Positions 44,721 through 57,340 of a DNA stretch of 64,000 nucleotides are shown piece after piece. A model generated the notes under the pieces. The model saw nothing but the letters and a program-made list of their open reading frames with translations, made no database searches and was not told the DNA's origin. Position 1 is the first letter of the stretch. Every line of letters starts with the position of its first letter. The stretch spans positions 53,111,464-53,175,463 of the forward strand of contig NC_134015.1 of assembly GCF_040712315.1 (NCBI RefSeq). The letters run 5' to 3'. The position numbers and the translations under genes are program-made. The DNA comes from Castanea sativa. Taxonomy: Eukaryota; Streptophyta; Magnoliopsida; Fagales; Fagaceae.

Positions 44721-44979
44721 CTCAATTGGGTAGAGACCCAGATATAGGAATAAATAAAGAAACCATAGTAAGTATCAAGTTTAGATTTGCTTCAAGTGTA
44801 ACATCAATATAGTTGACAATGCTATACATAATGATGATTTTGTCTCCTTTTTTTATTTTTTTGATACCTGGTCCAGAAGGTACAGACGAAGCTACTGTTT
44901 ACCTAGCTATTAGAACTATTACAAAAATTTGGGTCCGACCAAAAATGATGATGTTGTGGAAATTTGAAACCAGGAACGG

Positions 44980-45345
44980 CTTGTATTATGAACTTGATTC
45001 CTTGTTGGCTTCGATGTTGGATATCTGCAAACTGTGCTCTACTATTCCAATGGAGTTCCTTGTTTTGCTTCCACCTATACATATATGCTCTATTCCTTCG
45101 ATAATGCTCGTGAATCCCAGCTGTGTAGCTTTTATTACTGCACTTTGTATGGCTCTCTGCATGGCTACTACTGTGGACTGGGTTTTTGTGGTGTAGTATC
45201 CTTCCAAAATTCTTCTTCTCACACTTCTTATGGCTTCAAATGCAATTCCATTTCAAGTACTCCCATCTGCTTTGATAAGGGCTTGCCAGTCCTGATGATA
45301 TTGTCTTTCGCTTGTTCAAGTTTGAAAGCAACAAAATACTAAACC
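44980..45345 (-). pseudogene. Possible RNase H-like relic of a non-LTR element
   Basis: The minus strand shows DWQALIKADGS, then in the same frame after a stop NGIAFEAIRSVRRRILEG, and AMQRAIQSAVIKATQLGFTS followed by IIEG. The helix-then-strand pattern (A..AI..A...GF..I..EG) is like the RNase H domains of plant LINEs, but conserved acidic residues are not clearly placed. The plus-strand ORF covering the same bases (44813-45196) has no recognisable features and may be its shadow. Confidence 0.3.
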
Positions 45346-47584
45346 AGATCCCAATTAATTTCTCATCCTCTACACTATTTATTAAGCTTAAGTCAAAGTA
45401 ATTATGATGGTAATTAGTCTAAAGCTTGTGGTATCTATCCAATTATTTAATTATTATAGAGTTGACGAGCACGACATGGCACTAAAATGGCCATGTGTCA
45501 ATCTAGTGTCCCGTCTAATACACAAAAGTATTGGATGAAATCTTAACTCTTTATTAACAAGTGTCTCCACGATATAACAAATAATAGTTATAGAAAATTC
45601 TATAAATTTCCTTGTATTATTATCTCTTTTCACTTTTCAGTAAAAAATAAAAAACTAAATTTAACTATATAAACCAACAATAAAGAGATACCAATAATAA
45701 GACAACATTGAAAATTCACAACTTTTAAAATATTACTAAAATTGTTTTTAGTAGTCAAAACAATTAACCCTCACGTAAGGCACAATTTGTTGCATAATTT
45801 TGTGGCCTCGACGTGTTTTGGTTGGCTCTTTGCTTAAGTGAACTGTATTTGGTTTGAGCGAGTTATTGAGCAAACCTAAAATATCTCAAAGATTGTTTGA
45901 AACCTGAAACGAAGTCTAAGAAAATGATTTCCTTCGGCAAATAAAAGGATTTTTCTTTTTCTTGGCACTCTAGAATTCATGTGAAGGTTTTTTCTTAGAG
46001 TCAAGGAATACATATTTTTATATCCTTTTATTTTTGTACTTTGTGCTGATTTTGACATGAATTTGAACACTTTACTGGAATTATTCCCCGTCGGCTGGTT
46101 GGAATCTCACTTTCACTCAATTTGACAATTATTTGATTTTAATTCATGATCTTTTCTTTGTCTCATCTGAGCTAATTGAATTTTATCCCAATTAATTTTT
46201 GGGCGTTACTCCCACTTGATCTGATATCATTTGTGAACTTTGTTGGTTGGGTTGCTTGTTTCAACTCATCGCAAGACTAGATCACCAAACCACTAAATCC
46301 AACCCCAATGTGAGAGGTAATCCATCGTTGGGTTGAACAAAATGAATTGACTCAACTTGGCTAGCAAGGAGTCTTTTTCTTCAAAGTGTCAAGGGAGTGA
46401 GGAGGTATAACTATTGGGATAGTAGGAAAGGTAGACTCAATTATTTTTTTGTTATGCATATTTTTTTTTGTTATCAGATATTATACAAAGATTTGCAATG
46501 ATAATAAATAATATTATCATTGTTTAAAATAATATTAAATTAAAATACATTTTCCATATCATATATCATTTCATATGAATGTATTATTAAATATTAATAA
46601 GAGTTAAAGGTTAGAAAATTTGATACACAATTGCTTAAAAATATGAGAACTTTGATATATAATTATGGTTAAATTACTTCAACAAGCCTATAGTTTGTAC
46701 CTTACTTGAAGTTAGGTCTCAGAATTAATTTTAATCTTATTCATATCCGATTCATTGGTTAGTGAAACTTGTACCTTTTAATCACTCCCTGATTCTGGGT
46801 ATGCACCTTTCTAGGGTAGGAACTTTTCCAAAAGATTAGTCATTAATGTGAGTCAAGTGTGAGACTATAAGTAACATCTCCTCCATATAATAAAAAATTG
46901 TCAGTTTGTCTCTGAAACGAGAAGGATCACTAAAAAAAGGCCAAGAAGGTGGAGGTTGCTTTGACACCAAATGTTAGGTACATTTGGAAGAGACCGGTGT
47001 TTCGATTTCACTATCAGCTCCTCTAAATTCTGAACATCGTACCACTATTGGATAGGAATTTCTTAGTGGTCCTTCTTCTTACAGAAACGAAATGGTGGAT
47101 CTCAACTCTATATGTCGTCAAAACTTATTTGTAATGATTAGTCTTATCACGTGCATATCAAAGGCGGCAATTTGTTTTTGTTTTTTTTGTTTGTTTTTTG
47201 TTTTTTTGTTAAGAGGGCAAATTAAAGTAAACTAATGTGTGGTTTAGCCCATTTATCCTTCGCATACTTGTTATTCAAAATTTAACACTTTACTCATCTG
47301 AGATTACCTCTGTTAGTCTATCGTTACCTACTTCTGTTAAATTTTTTTTTTTAACTAAAACAAATTTAATATAGATCAAAAAGTTAGGGTTTGAATTTTT
47401 TACAAAAGTGATGAACATTACCATTGAAATTCCAAACAATTACAAATCAAAATTTTGAAATTAAAACTAGTACAAATCAAATGCCCACATATCACAACAA
47501 ACACAACACAACACAGATCGAGAGAGAGCCCACAGATCACAATAAACACAAAACTAAAGTTCCACCATGGGTATGGGTTTGGTT

Positions 47585-47585
<1 letters not shown>
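45346..47585. other. No gene seen
   Basis: A 2.2-kb AT-rich stretch with short unconvincing ORFs and T/G-rich runs near 47175-47210. No element ends are recognised. Confidence 0.4.

Positions 47586-47618
<33 letters not shown>
47586..47618. repeat. (GA)n microsatellite
   Basis: About 33 bp of AG repeats. Confidence 0.95.
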
Positions 47619-47621
<3 letters not shown>

Positions 47622-47957
47622 TTGAAATTTAAGGTGTAGTTGTGTAGGATTTTTGTGAATGTTTGAAAGAGTGGCTAAAAAGATTTTTGTGAAATTAGAC
47701 TATAAACATAACAACAAATTCCCGGTGCTTACTTTTCTGCTAAAATTTTCTGTCAGTTTTCACAAAGCCTGCAACTACTGCCCAAGGAAGGGCTTGAAGC
47801 CACTCTTCCCTACTACTTTCTTGAGGAATCACACTCAAAACATCATCCAATAAGTTCTCCTTTGCAAAGATAGCAGTTGATATACCATTATGTGTATCAA
47901 AAATCTACCAAGAAGAATCCAGTGCGTATTGTATCCATTAGGGGATTATATTGACGC

Positions 47958-48121
47958 TCTGTTTGGTCGCTGAGAAAGGATGGAAAAGATAAAAAACCTA
48001 ACTTTCGAATGATAAATTTCCCACAATTGAGACCACTAAAAACCAAGACTTCTATTCAACAGCATCAAATTCAACTTCTAAGTTGGCTTTGCATTTTTTT
48101 TTTCCTCAGCAACCAAATGAA
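47958..48121. mobile_element. Possible small MITE
   Basis: TGTTTGGTCGCTGAGAAAGG on the left and inverted TCATTTGGTTGCTGAGGAAA on the right are similar. About 164 bp. No target duplication verified. Confidence 0.4.
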
Positions 48122-49915
48122 GGGTATTTAATTATTTCGCAAAGCAATTGATGAGTTAGTATATATGGGAAGGAAATAATACTGCAAAAACAGAATTTTT
48201 AAAAACGTTTTTTTTTTTTTTTTTTGGATTTGTGTGAATATGAAAAAAAAATTTGGATTAATTGGCTCAAAACCATTCATACCAAGGGGAAATATGTTCA
48301 TGAACCTGGGGTTAAAATTTCTACAAATCCACTATTAGATTTAATTTCTCTCTGTTTTTTTTTTTTTTTTTGAGGAGAAAGACATAAAAGTAGAACAAAA
48401 AGACATATTTATAATTTTTTTTAACAGGGGTGGGTAATGGGAGACTAACAAAGGTAATCTTAGGTTGGAAAAGTGCAAACGTGCCAAACCACAAGTAGGT
48501 TTACTATAATTTGCCATTGTTAAAATTTTGAAATCATCCACATTCATGACTTATCTATTTGTTCAATTACATAATCAATTATTTGTACTTTTATTGGATT
48601 CATGCATTTGTTCTATAACACAGTAACTTATTGGAATATTCACGTGTGAATAGTGTAGTTGGTTAAGTAGGGAAGTCCCACAGTAGATGCTAACAAGAAG
48701 AAAAAGTGGTTAATATAACATAATTGAGTTCATACCCATTGAGCTTAGGCATTTTGAGTTAAATGTGTTTCTATATGTTATATTAACTATTTAAAGAGTC
48801 TCCTTATGATGTTTGAGCTAAATATGCCTTTATATGTTATATAAACTATTCAGTGAGTCTCCCCAAGGTGTTTCTCTTCCAACTCTCTCAAATATATAGG
48901 GTAGAGATATTGATTAAACATAACACTAAAACTTGTACCTTATAATGAATAGATTCTACATTAATTCTTTAGAATAATAAGCGGTTTAGTGCCTTTTAGA
49001 GATTTTGATTAACTCAAGCTTTGGACATTAAAAAAATTTAAAGTATGTTGAAGGACCTAGCATTTGTTGGGAGTCAAAGGTTTGTAACTCAAATTTAAAC
49101 ACTCAAGGCCCAATGGTTAGGAACTTACGCCGTGATGGGTCATAAATCGTCTTTTGACCCATGATTCTTAATATTGTTTGTATTTCCAATTTAAAATTAA
49201 TAATTTTTGGATTATTTTATTTTAGTCTTATGGATTATTATTTTATTTTTTTATTATACATTGCAATTATTGAGGTTTAAGCAATTATGTTTACAATTTA
49301 CAAACCTTTAACTTTTATTAATAATACATGTGTATGAAATGATATTAGAGTATTTAATATCATTGTAAACTTTTGTGTAGTATATATAAAAACATATGTG
49401 TAAACATAAAAGTAAACATATAATAAAACATATCTAGAGTATTAATTATAATGACATTTAGTTGCAATATAATTATTTGAGGTGATGAAGCCAGACTTTT
49501 AAGTGGAAGAAATATTTTAAGAGAGACAGAGTCAAAATATATGTATTGATCAAGATGTAATTTACAATTATGATTTTCAATTCAAATGGATTTTCCAAAT
49601 CTATAACCTTTTTTCATCTTATTATAGGAAATAACAAACATAAACCATTATACCTTCATCATCTGTAGAAATTTCATGTAATATATTTCAATGATTTCAA
49701 AATTATTCATTACAATAACATGCAATTCAAGATGGGATGAAATTAGAAATGAGTTTTTATTTAATGGCAAGAATGCTAAATCCAAATTTGATCAGTTTAA
49801 TGATAGTGTCCAGAATAAATGGGTTTTTGAAAGATTTATTACAAATGTGCAAACATTAATTAAAATGTAACGAATAATAAGGATGATAAAATTAAATGAA
49901 GCAATTTCCAATTCG
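48122..49915. other. No gene seen
   Basis: AT-rich. ATGTGTTTCTATATGTTATATTAACTATT near 48759 recurs as ATGCCTTTATATGTTATATAAACTATT near 48822, a small ~60-bp tandem repeat. No other feature supported. Confidence 0.4.
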
Positions 49916-50019
49916 TTCACCCCAACAATGTATTACAAAGGGAGCAGCAAGTATTGCATCCAATTATTTCGCCCCAACAATGTATTACAAAGGGAGCAGC
50001 AAATATTGCAAAGGAAGCA
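49916..50019. repeat. 52-bp tandem duplication
   Basis: TTC(A/G)CCCCAACAATGTATTACA occurs at 49916 and 49968, each followed by AAGGGAGCAGCAA(G/A)TATTGCA. A diverged third partial copy follows near 50060. Confidence 0.85.
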
Positions 50020-50613
50020 GCAAAGGAAATTAAATGAACCAATTCCAAATTTACCTCAATAATGTGTTGCAAAAGGAACAGTACCTAAAGAGGGAGTTTG
50101 CACAAAAGAAATTCTATAATAAGAGGTTCTATTACCTTCATCATTGGTATTAATTAAACTATTTGCACTTACTTTCTTATATATTGATTTTTTTAATGCT
50201 TTACAAACCTCTATGGTTATCGTGTCATCATTTTATGTATTTTACTTATTGATGTTATTTATAACCAAAATTAATTGCCAATATGAAAGATACACAACAA
50301 AACATAACATGATCATACAAAAGTGTTCACGGCCTCCACTATGTACATGTTGATATTGAGATATGTAATTAAAAGTCTGTCTTCTTTCAAATAATGTTTA
50401 AATTTTCATTTAATAATGAATTTAATAACAATGTTCATGTGGCATTACACTAATTTCATCATACTTTAGATTGATCATATTGATCTTTTAGAGATGTGAA
50501 ATAACAATCAATCTAAATAAACCATCTATGCATCTCCATTTCCAATAAACATATGTTACATTATATGTTTGGTTCTATGGTTATGCACATGTGTTTTCTA
50601 TATTACACAATAA

Positions 50614-50614
<1 letters not shown>

Positions 50615-50649
<35 letters not shown>
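50615..50649. repeat. (TG)n microsatellite
   Basis: About 35 bp of TG repeats. Confidence 0.95.
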
Positions 50650-50651
<2 letters not shown>

Positions 50652-50844
50652 TCATATCATATAGTATCATTTTATATGTGGGCATTATTAATTAGAATTA
50701 AACAATGGAGTTATCGCTTAATTAATTTCTAGGAAAATAAGAAACCTTAAAAAGAGTACATTGTTATTGATAAATGGGAATAGTACATTAATTGAAATTT
50801 ACAAGGCTTTGGCCCTAAGTATACTCTATAAAAAGAAAAGTCCA

Positions 50845-52640
50845 AATCTAAATAGACTCTTTTAATAACATCCATCATTAACTCAACTCCAACTATGGTG
50901 GCCTCTCTTGTAGTTGCCCATATCAAATCTTTCAGTGCTTAGCCATTAAGCTTCTTTTTGAAATTGGCATATAGACGTCTAACAAAGAACCTTATATTTG
51001 ATTCAGAAACAAATTCTTCAAGAGTAAAAACTAAGCCCTACAATAAAATGTAGGGTTAGAATGTATATGCAAATATTAAAGCAATGTTCAAGAGAAAATT
51101 AGGAGAAAGATTTACCAACCTTCTATTGTCAAAAATAAAGTTCCACCTATAGCGCTTCATTAGAGCTAGGGGTGTCCCACCCACCCGCCCACCACCACCC
51201 AATCCAACTCGCTCCAACAATCAAACGGGTTCTGATCTCTCTAAACCCAACCTCGATAGGTCAGTTCCGAATCTCCTCTTTCAAAACCCGTGAAACCCAA
51301 CCCGCCCAAATACATCAATTCTTCCGGCGATTTTTCAAGCATTCCAAACCAAATCCTACGAGATCTTGTTGTTATCCGATAAAATCTAGGCCAAATCTTG
51401 ATGAATCCAGGCAAATCTCAGCCCCAGTGATAAAACCCAAAACCAACCCAATACAATTTAACACCCAACAAGACCTGAACCAACTAATCCGACAAGTCTT
51501 CCGGGTCGGTTTCAGGTTACAATTTTATCCATTAGAAGTTTTCGGGTTAAGTCTGAGTTGAGCACAAACTCGACCTGTGGACAGCCCTAACAGGATCAAT
51601 ATCAACTAATAAATCATGTACAATTGTCATTGTTCTCACTCTTACAAACTACAGATGCTGCAAGATATATGATATCAATCATATCAATCACAAATGTTGT
51701 AAGTAGTTATCCTTCAGGAAACCTCTCAAACGACAGGTATTAAGACTAATCAATGGTCCACATCGATCAAGTAATATAGATGTACAAGCAACATGACATC
51801 CTCTCAAAGTGGGGAATGGACGTGTGCAAACTAATTTTGGTTGTATTGCCTGGATTTGAAGATCTTCGATCTTCACAATAATCCCTAATTTATTCATACA
51901 ATGCCTCAACCTTCCTTCCAATATTCCCTTTGCAATCTACCTAGCTTAAAGGCTTTATCAATGGAATGTCTACTTGGGACTTCTCTTTTATTCATTTCTT
52001 TATGTCCATCAACTTCAATTTAGGATTTCTTCTAAACTTTTCTAATCATGTAGTTGTAATCCACTTTGCAATCACCATTGAACCATTAAAATTCCATGAA
52101 CATATGTGTGTATTTACCAATTTTTTTCACAAAAACAGATCCTTCTTCTTTGTTGAGTGAAGCATATATATCCCATTCAAAATTTTATTTTGTATCTCAC
52201 CACCTTGCAAAATTTGTTCTTAACCAATATCAATGGATAACCCCACTTGACTTTATAAGCCCTGGCAACCCATTCAAATTCTTAGTGGTCATTTAAAAAC
52301 CTTACAATCTCAAAAATTGGGTTATGCATATTAACTTCTCCTGTAATATGAGAGTATCTTGAGTGTTCTTCATCATCTTCAGAATTAATAGTTGTGCCTA
52401 ATATATCAACATTGTGTCCCCTACTAGGCTACTATATCAACATAATCAGCATCAAAGAAATTGTCTTCTAATCTAGTCCCTTAATCATTAAGATCCTCAT
52501 CATCACCTTCTTGCATATCATCACCTCCATACCCATTATCACCTTCATGACCACTACCATGTTCCTCATCACCTTATTCCTCATCACCGTGGACGGAGCT
52601 ATTATTGGATTGCCCCCCTTAATTTTTTTTAAAAAATATA
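50845..52640 (-). pseudogene. MULE (MuDR-type) transposase relic
   Basis: Spread over all minus frames, from 52640 downward: an acidic Gly/Asp/Glu-rich start; NPIFEIVRFL and ARAYKVKWGYPLILVKN (the zinc-ribbon-like N-terminal domain of MuDR transposases); EWDIYASLNKEEGSVFVK; then IDKAFKLGRLQREYW; NPGNTTKI; and GPLISLNTCRLRGFLKDNYL, matching the start of the DDE domain (usually RP-IGLD-C-LKG). After an inserted MITE come WNFIFDN, an intron-like interval (GT near 51122, AG near 51047), then GLVFTLEEFVSESN, IRFFVRRLYANFKKKLNG and ALKDLIWATTREATI. That is the usual order of a MULE transposase. The catalytic Asp positions are eroded and stops are frequent. No terminal repeats were found. Confidence 0.72.
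51167..51589. mobile_element. hAT-like MITE inside the MULE relic
   Basis: TAGGGGTGTCCCACCC at the left and inverted TAGGGCTGTCCACAGG at the right are terminal repeats. The body is C-rich with AACCC/GGGTT words in both orientations. It lies between the GPLISLNTC block and the FTLEEF block of the transposase. No clean 8-bp duplication is seen, so the flanks have drifted. The 129-codon plus-strand ORF here is chance. Confidence 0.75.
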
Positions 52641-53494
52641 TTACTATATTAATAGGTACTAATTTTAGCAATTTTGTTCAATAAAATTACATTTTGCTCC
52701 TCTTAATAATGCCATTAATTCTTTTGAGAGTAATGTTATAACCAAAAACATTTTTACAACGTTTATACAAACTATTGAGGTAACAAACTCTTATTGGTTC
52801 GTACACTTGTATCACTTTTTACTTATCAATAATTACTCACCACATTAGATATTTGTAAAAATTTTGTAGTTTTAACATTTTTCACCTTTTAAAGGACATG
52901 AAAAAATTAATAGATTAAATCTAAAACAAAATATACAAGCCCAAAAAAATTAGCCCAACAACAAAAATTACCAATAATAAAATTAAAAAAAAAAAAGCCT
53001 AATCAATCTATTTTACCCAAAACAAACTACTTGGCCATTTAAAAAATTTAAACAAAAATCCTTCGTAGTAAAGCAGTAGACTCAAAGGCTAGCAGCAGAG
53101 TCGCTCCCCTAACTCCAAGTCCTGGTTCTGTCCCCGATCATCACCACCTTTTTCGTCATCAACACCTTGAGTTAATAAATTATCAAAAAAACACCTTGAG
53201 TTAATAGAAGGTCTGGTCCACTTAAGCTATACAATGGTGTAGGTTTAACATGCTTTACATACATGTGATCAACCTCTTAGGTGAAAATATTAACCATTCA
53301 AATATTTCCTTATAATCATTATCATTCTATAATGGATGTAAACCATAATGTAGCTGCAACTAAGGAATCTAAAAATGAAAAGCTTCTGCATTAGTAATTT
53401 TTATATTTTTACGAAATACAGACATATCATACACAATAAAATAGTCAATTTCCAACCTTTCAATCATGTAAACCTCCAGTGTCTCATATTCAAC
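52641..53494. other. No gene; MITE-like remnant
   Basis: GAGTAATGTTATAACCAAAAAC (about 52729) through TTGTAAAAATTTTGTAG (about 52870) resembles the inner arm of foldback 1 (22572-22745), so a piece of that family or of a MITE nested in it lies here. The rest is AT-rich. Confidence 0.4.
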
Positions 53495-53720
53495 ATGAGT
53501 ATCACTATTTTAATAAATAGCCACCATGGTTTAGAGCAATATCAAATGGGGCATCCTCCATGTTTAGTATCCTAAGCCTACATTAGATTATAATCTTTAA
53601 TTACAATATGAGTATCACTATTTTAATAAATAGCCACCATGGTTTAGAGCAATATCAAATGGGGCATCCTCCATGTTTAGTATCCTAAGCCTACATTAGA
53701 TTATAATCTTTAATTACAAT
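53495..53720. repeat. Perfect 113-bp tandem duplication
   Basis: The unit beginning ATGAGTATCACTATTTTAAT is present at 53495-53607 and again at 53608-53720 with no difference that I can see. It is followed by a TA run. The identity marks a recent event or an assembly artefact. Confidence 0.95.
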
Positions 53721-53740
53721 ATATATATATATATATATAT

Positions 53741-55366
53741 AAAGGCAACAAAACGCACACTATGGGACTACTCAATTGGACCACAACCATGATATGAGCG
53801 GGGATAATTGAAAAGTAACTTAGTCAATTTGAGGTGACTATCAACCTGAACTTGAGAGGGAGAATAGAATTTTTAAGTTAATATTTTGCTTGATTTTTAT
53901 TTATTCATCTTAACCCATAAATACAAGAAGAATTATAGGCTGATGTTTGATGATAACAGTTACCTTTGAAAACAAACTTATAACATCTATCACTATTCCT
54001 AAAGATTAACAAACCTTATTAAGATAACTTCTATCTCTAAGCCCATATTCAAACAATTCAAACAAAAAAATTCAAATAAAAATTTATCCACCACATTTTC
54101 CTGGGTCATAACATTCCCTTCTCCTTCAAGATGACACTTATCCTCATGATTCTAAGATATGAAAATTGGCTCTTGCTCACACTGTATCTACTTATTGTAG
54201 TAATTCAACAATTTATTTATTTATTTATTTATTTTTGTCTTCACCCTCTCTCTATATTTTATAGAAGTAAATAGACGATTTTCTTTCTCGCTATATAAGT
54301 TCTTTTACTTGAGCAATATAGGGCTCAATTACTATATAAATCTTCATCCGCTTCCTTTTATTTTTTTTTTTAAATTTATTATTATATGTAGTTTTGGTGA
54401 GTACGTATAACATAATTCTTAGTATTTCTCGTATAGCTGAATTAATGCGTTATTTTGTGTCATATTCTTTGTGAATCTTCTCAAAATTAGATGTTTTCTC
54501 CCATCATCATACTCATCAATTTATATTAAAAAAAAATTAGGGTGGCATTTGTCTTTAAAATTAAAGAAAAATGCTACAGAATTTAATGCACTTTGATAGA
54601 TATCATTAACTTGAAATGTATAAAGAAATTATTTATGTGTCTTTTGTTTATTTATATATTTTTGAACGTTGAATAGACATAAATTATATTTTCATGTATT
54701 AATTTATTCTTAAATCTTTGTATGAATTTGATTAAATGATTAGAAAAAACAAAAAATTGTTCATATACTCTGGCCCCAAAAGCAAATCCTAGTTTTGTCC
54801 ATGAAATTCACATTATTGATACATTAGCCCCATACTACTAGCATAATTGAGCCCGCAAGGCAATGCAACCACCCTGACAGAAAAGAATGGTCCATCTACC
54901 GAGTGGTTGATGAGGCACAAACATTATGGAAACTTGTAACATAATTTTCATGCATTCCCTGTCATGACTTCAAACTAAACTTTAATATTATCTAAAACCT
55001 AATAATGATCATAACGTGCCAGCTCTAACAACATTTGTGGGGGCAACAAGTACTGCAACACAGCAACAGTACTAGTTGCAAGACCCCCACTAAGCCATAA
55101 TCCATGTTCTAAGGATTTTTTTGGGGTCACTTGGAAATTGAAATAGGTCCACCACTTTTTTTCTTCTTTTTGGACAAACAAATAAGTGTATCAAGACCTT
55201 TGCGAGTATCTGACTATTTTCTCGGGTGTATATAATTCTTTTGTTTCACATACATCAAGTTATTATAGGGAAGAATCCCATAAAAGTGGCCCCGAAATTC
55301 TAACAAATAGTTTTAAACTCAGAATCTCTTTAATATCACAAGACCTTAGAATCTCATAGCTCAAAT
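53741..55366. other. No gene seen
   Basis: AT-rich sequence with TTTA tetranucleotide repeats near 54212. The minus-strand frame 55181-54999 is unrecognised. Confidence 0.4.
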
Positions 55367-55571
55367 AGGAGAAATTATAAGGTCCACATGATGGACAAGT
55401 GACGTAGTCCATCATTCCACTAAAAAACTCACACTTATTTGAAATTGCTGAGTTAGAAAAAAATTTTAAACAGAAACTGATTACTGTACAGCAATTTTAA
55501 ACAAATGGAAATTTTTTAGTGGAATGGTAGACAAGTGACGTGGTCCACCAGAAGACAGTATAATTTCTCCT
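55367..55571. mobile_element. Small MITE with ~60-bp inverted ends
   Basis: AGGAGAAATTATA at the left is matched by AGGAGAAATTATA inverted at the right. The similarity runs on through GGAC(A)AGTGACGTAGTCC / GGACCACGTCACTTG and CATTCCACTAAAAAA. AAATAGG occurs at both edges and may be the target repeat. Confidence 0.68.
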
Positions 55572-55960
55572 TAAATAGGTCCACTACTTATTTATTAAGG
55601 AAGATGGGAAAACATTGAAATGAAAATGAGGTACACTTACCACGTGCAAGGCACTTAAAGATATACCACTTCCACATGAGTTTCCAACTCATAATGTTTG
55701 TTTTTATGGCAACTTGGTCGGACTATTTCTCCTTTATTTTTAATTAATTTTGCACATATGTAAGCACGTTTTTTTCCCCCAAATGATCTCATAATTGATA
55801 TTTGACAAACTAAAAGGTTCATAAAAAGTTGTAGCTCCATGTTCTCATGCCTAATTGGGTCCACAATTTGATTATTAGGTTTGGGTACAACCGGCTTGAT
55901 ACATTATTTTTGCGGCTTACATGTGTTTTACATCACTAGCCATTTAGGCATAAAAAAGAC

Positions 55961-56098
55961 TTGGGTTTCAATTAGCTCGACCAATAAAATTTCTGATAAT
56001 TAAATAAAAAATTTGGGGTTCAATCTCTGCTTACACCAAAAATTAATTGGTGTTTTAAACTGATTATAAAGAGCTATCATCTAGATTTTCTCTTCTTC
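55961..56098 (+). mobile_element. SINE copy, plus orientation
   Basis: TTGGGTTTCAATTAGCTCGA (A-box region), then GGGGTTCAATCTCTGCTTAC (B-box region), ATTAATTGGTGTTTTAAACT and AAAGAGCTATCAT, ending in a TC-rich tail. This is the best-preserved member in the window of the family at 36385, 38650 and 63017, although each copy is diverged. Confidence 0.65.
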
Positions 56099-56410
56099 TT
56101 CTTTTTTGCTAATATTACGAGAAAAATACCATAATTTGGAAACAAAATTTAAATAACATTGGAATTTGTTTATTATCTAAAAATGATTTTGGCTCATAAG
56201 AGAAGTTAGGCAAGATATGCTAATGGTTCAAGCGCTCGACATTTATAAAAACAAAATGTAGTTTTGAGATTCGGTTTTTATGGAATGGTGAATATTTGTG
56301 GGATTTGGGAATAAACTTTTTATTCTTTTTTATGGGTTGGTCCGGAATCTAGGATTTGTAATTTTCCATGCCCTAGTATGAATTTCAAATTCCAAGTATA
56401 ATTTACTAAT

Positions 56411-56764
56411 TGGTTGTAGCATTAGGCTATAACCTTACTGAATAAAATAAACATTACTACATATTTTGAATATTTAACCATTGAATTGCATGTTCTTTCC
56501 GTTCTTAATACACATGTCAAATTTTGTGTCAATCAAATATTATTTACTATATGATCTATATGTTTATATTTTATGCATAATTTTAAACTATAAAAATTTT
56601 CAATTTAAACAATTTATTGATGACATAATTATTGATCTTTAATTTTCTAGAAATTTTGCAAATATGTAGAATATAAGAAGAATATGTCATATAATGGTAG
56701 ATTTATCAAAATTTACTTTCAATAAAAAGGTATTAAGTAAGGTTGTAGCCTTAGCCTACAACCA
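56411..56764. mobile_element. MITE with 28-bp inverted ends, copy A
   Basis: TGGTTGTAGCATTAGGCTAT at the left and inverted TGGTTGTAGGCTAAGGCTAC at the right, both continuing AACCTTACT. 354 bp, AT-rich interior, no coding. The interior is shared with 59400-59685. Confidence 0.78.
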
Positions 56765-57159
56765 ATTTTATAGCTAATAAAGCAATCACGCACTCTTCTC
56801 TTCATTTGGCTATTTTGAGGGTCCATATATTGCTCATGAATAAGGCTTGCACGGGAAGGGATGTTTATTAGTATATATATTTCCTATAACCCTAACCTTA
56901 GTAGACTATTAGTATTGCTAGGATTGTTGTTAAGAAATTAAAAGTAATAATAAATATAAAAAAAAAAAAAGGAAACAAAAGTTAAAATTAACGTAATTTG
57001 ATTTAACGGTAGAAGACCATACTCTTAACGATTTGAATGCGTAGATGACCATACACAAAGTGGAATGAATTTAGATCTCTCAGATTATAATATTTCTCAC
57101 AAATATATTATATCTAAACTGCTCTCTCTTATAATTAATAGACATTGAAAAAAAAAAGA

Positions 57160-57340
57160 AAAAGTGTTACATATATGTCCATAACATTTTCACAATAAAT
57201 TCTAAATTCTAAATGATAAGTTGTTAATAGTTCTAATTTAAATTCGTCACTGAAATTATTTTTTTGACCACTAATAACAACCTGTCATTTAGAATTTGTT
57301 GTAAACGTGTTGTAAAAATGCGGTGGACATAAGGTTTCTT
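57160..57340. mobile_element. Palindromic MITE, about 180 bp
   Basis: Left text TATGTCCATAACATTTTCAC and AATAAATTCTAAAT is mirrored at the right by ATTTAGAATTTGTTGTAAAC and TGCGGTGGACATAAGG. The two halves fold into one hairpin around a Thr/Phe-rich T run. Related words (TTCACAATAAATCTTAAG) occur at 15590. Confidence 0.6.

Noticed and set aside
44813..45196. 127-codon plus ORF with hydrophobic N-terminus as a membrane protein
   Set aside because: The opposite strand gives a more plausible RNase H-like reading; composition and context do not support a gene.
51172..51561. 129-codon plus ORF
   Set aside because: Coincides with the body of a hAT-like MITE having clear terminal repeats; its Pro/Asn/Ser content follows from AACCC repeats.
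53040..53140. Possible tRNA or SINE head (GTCCTGGTTCTGTCCCCGAT)
   Set aside because: Only a B-box-like word; no acceptor stem, A box or target repeat could be placed.
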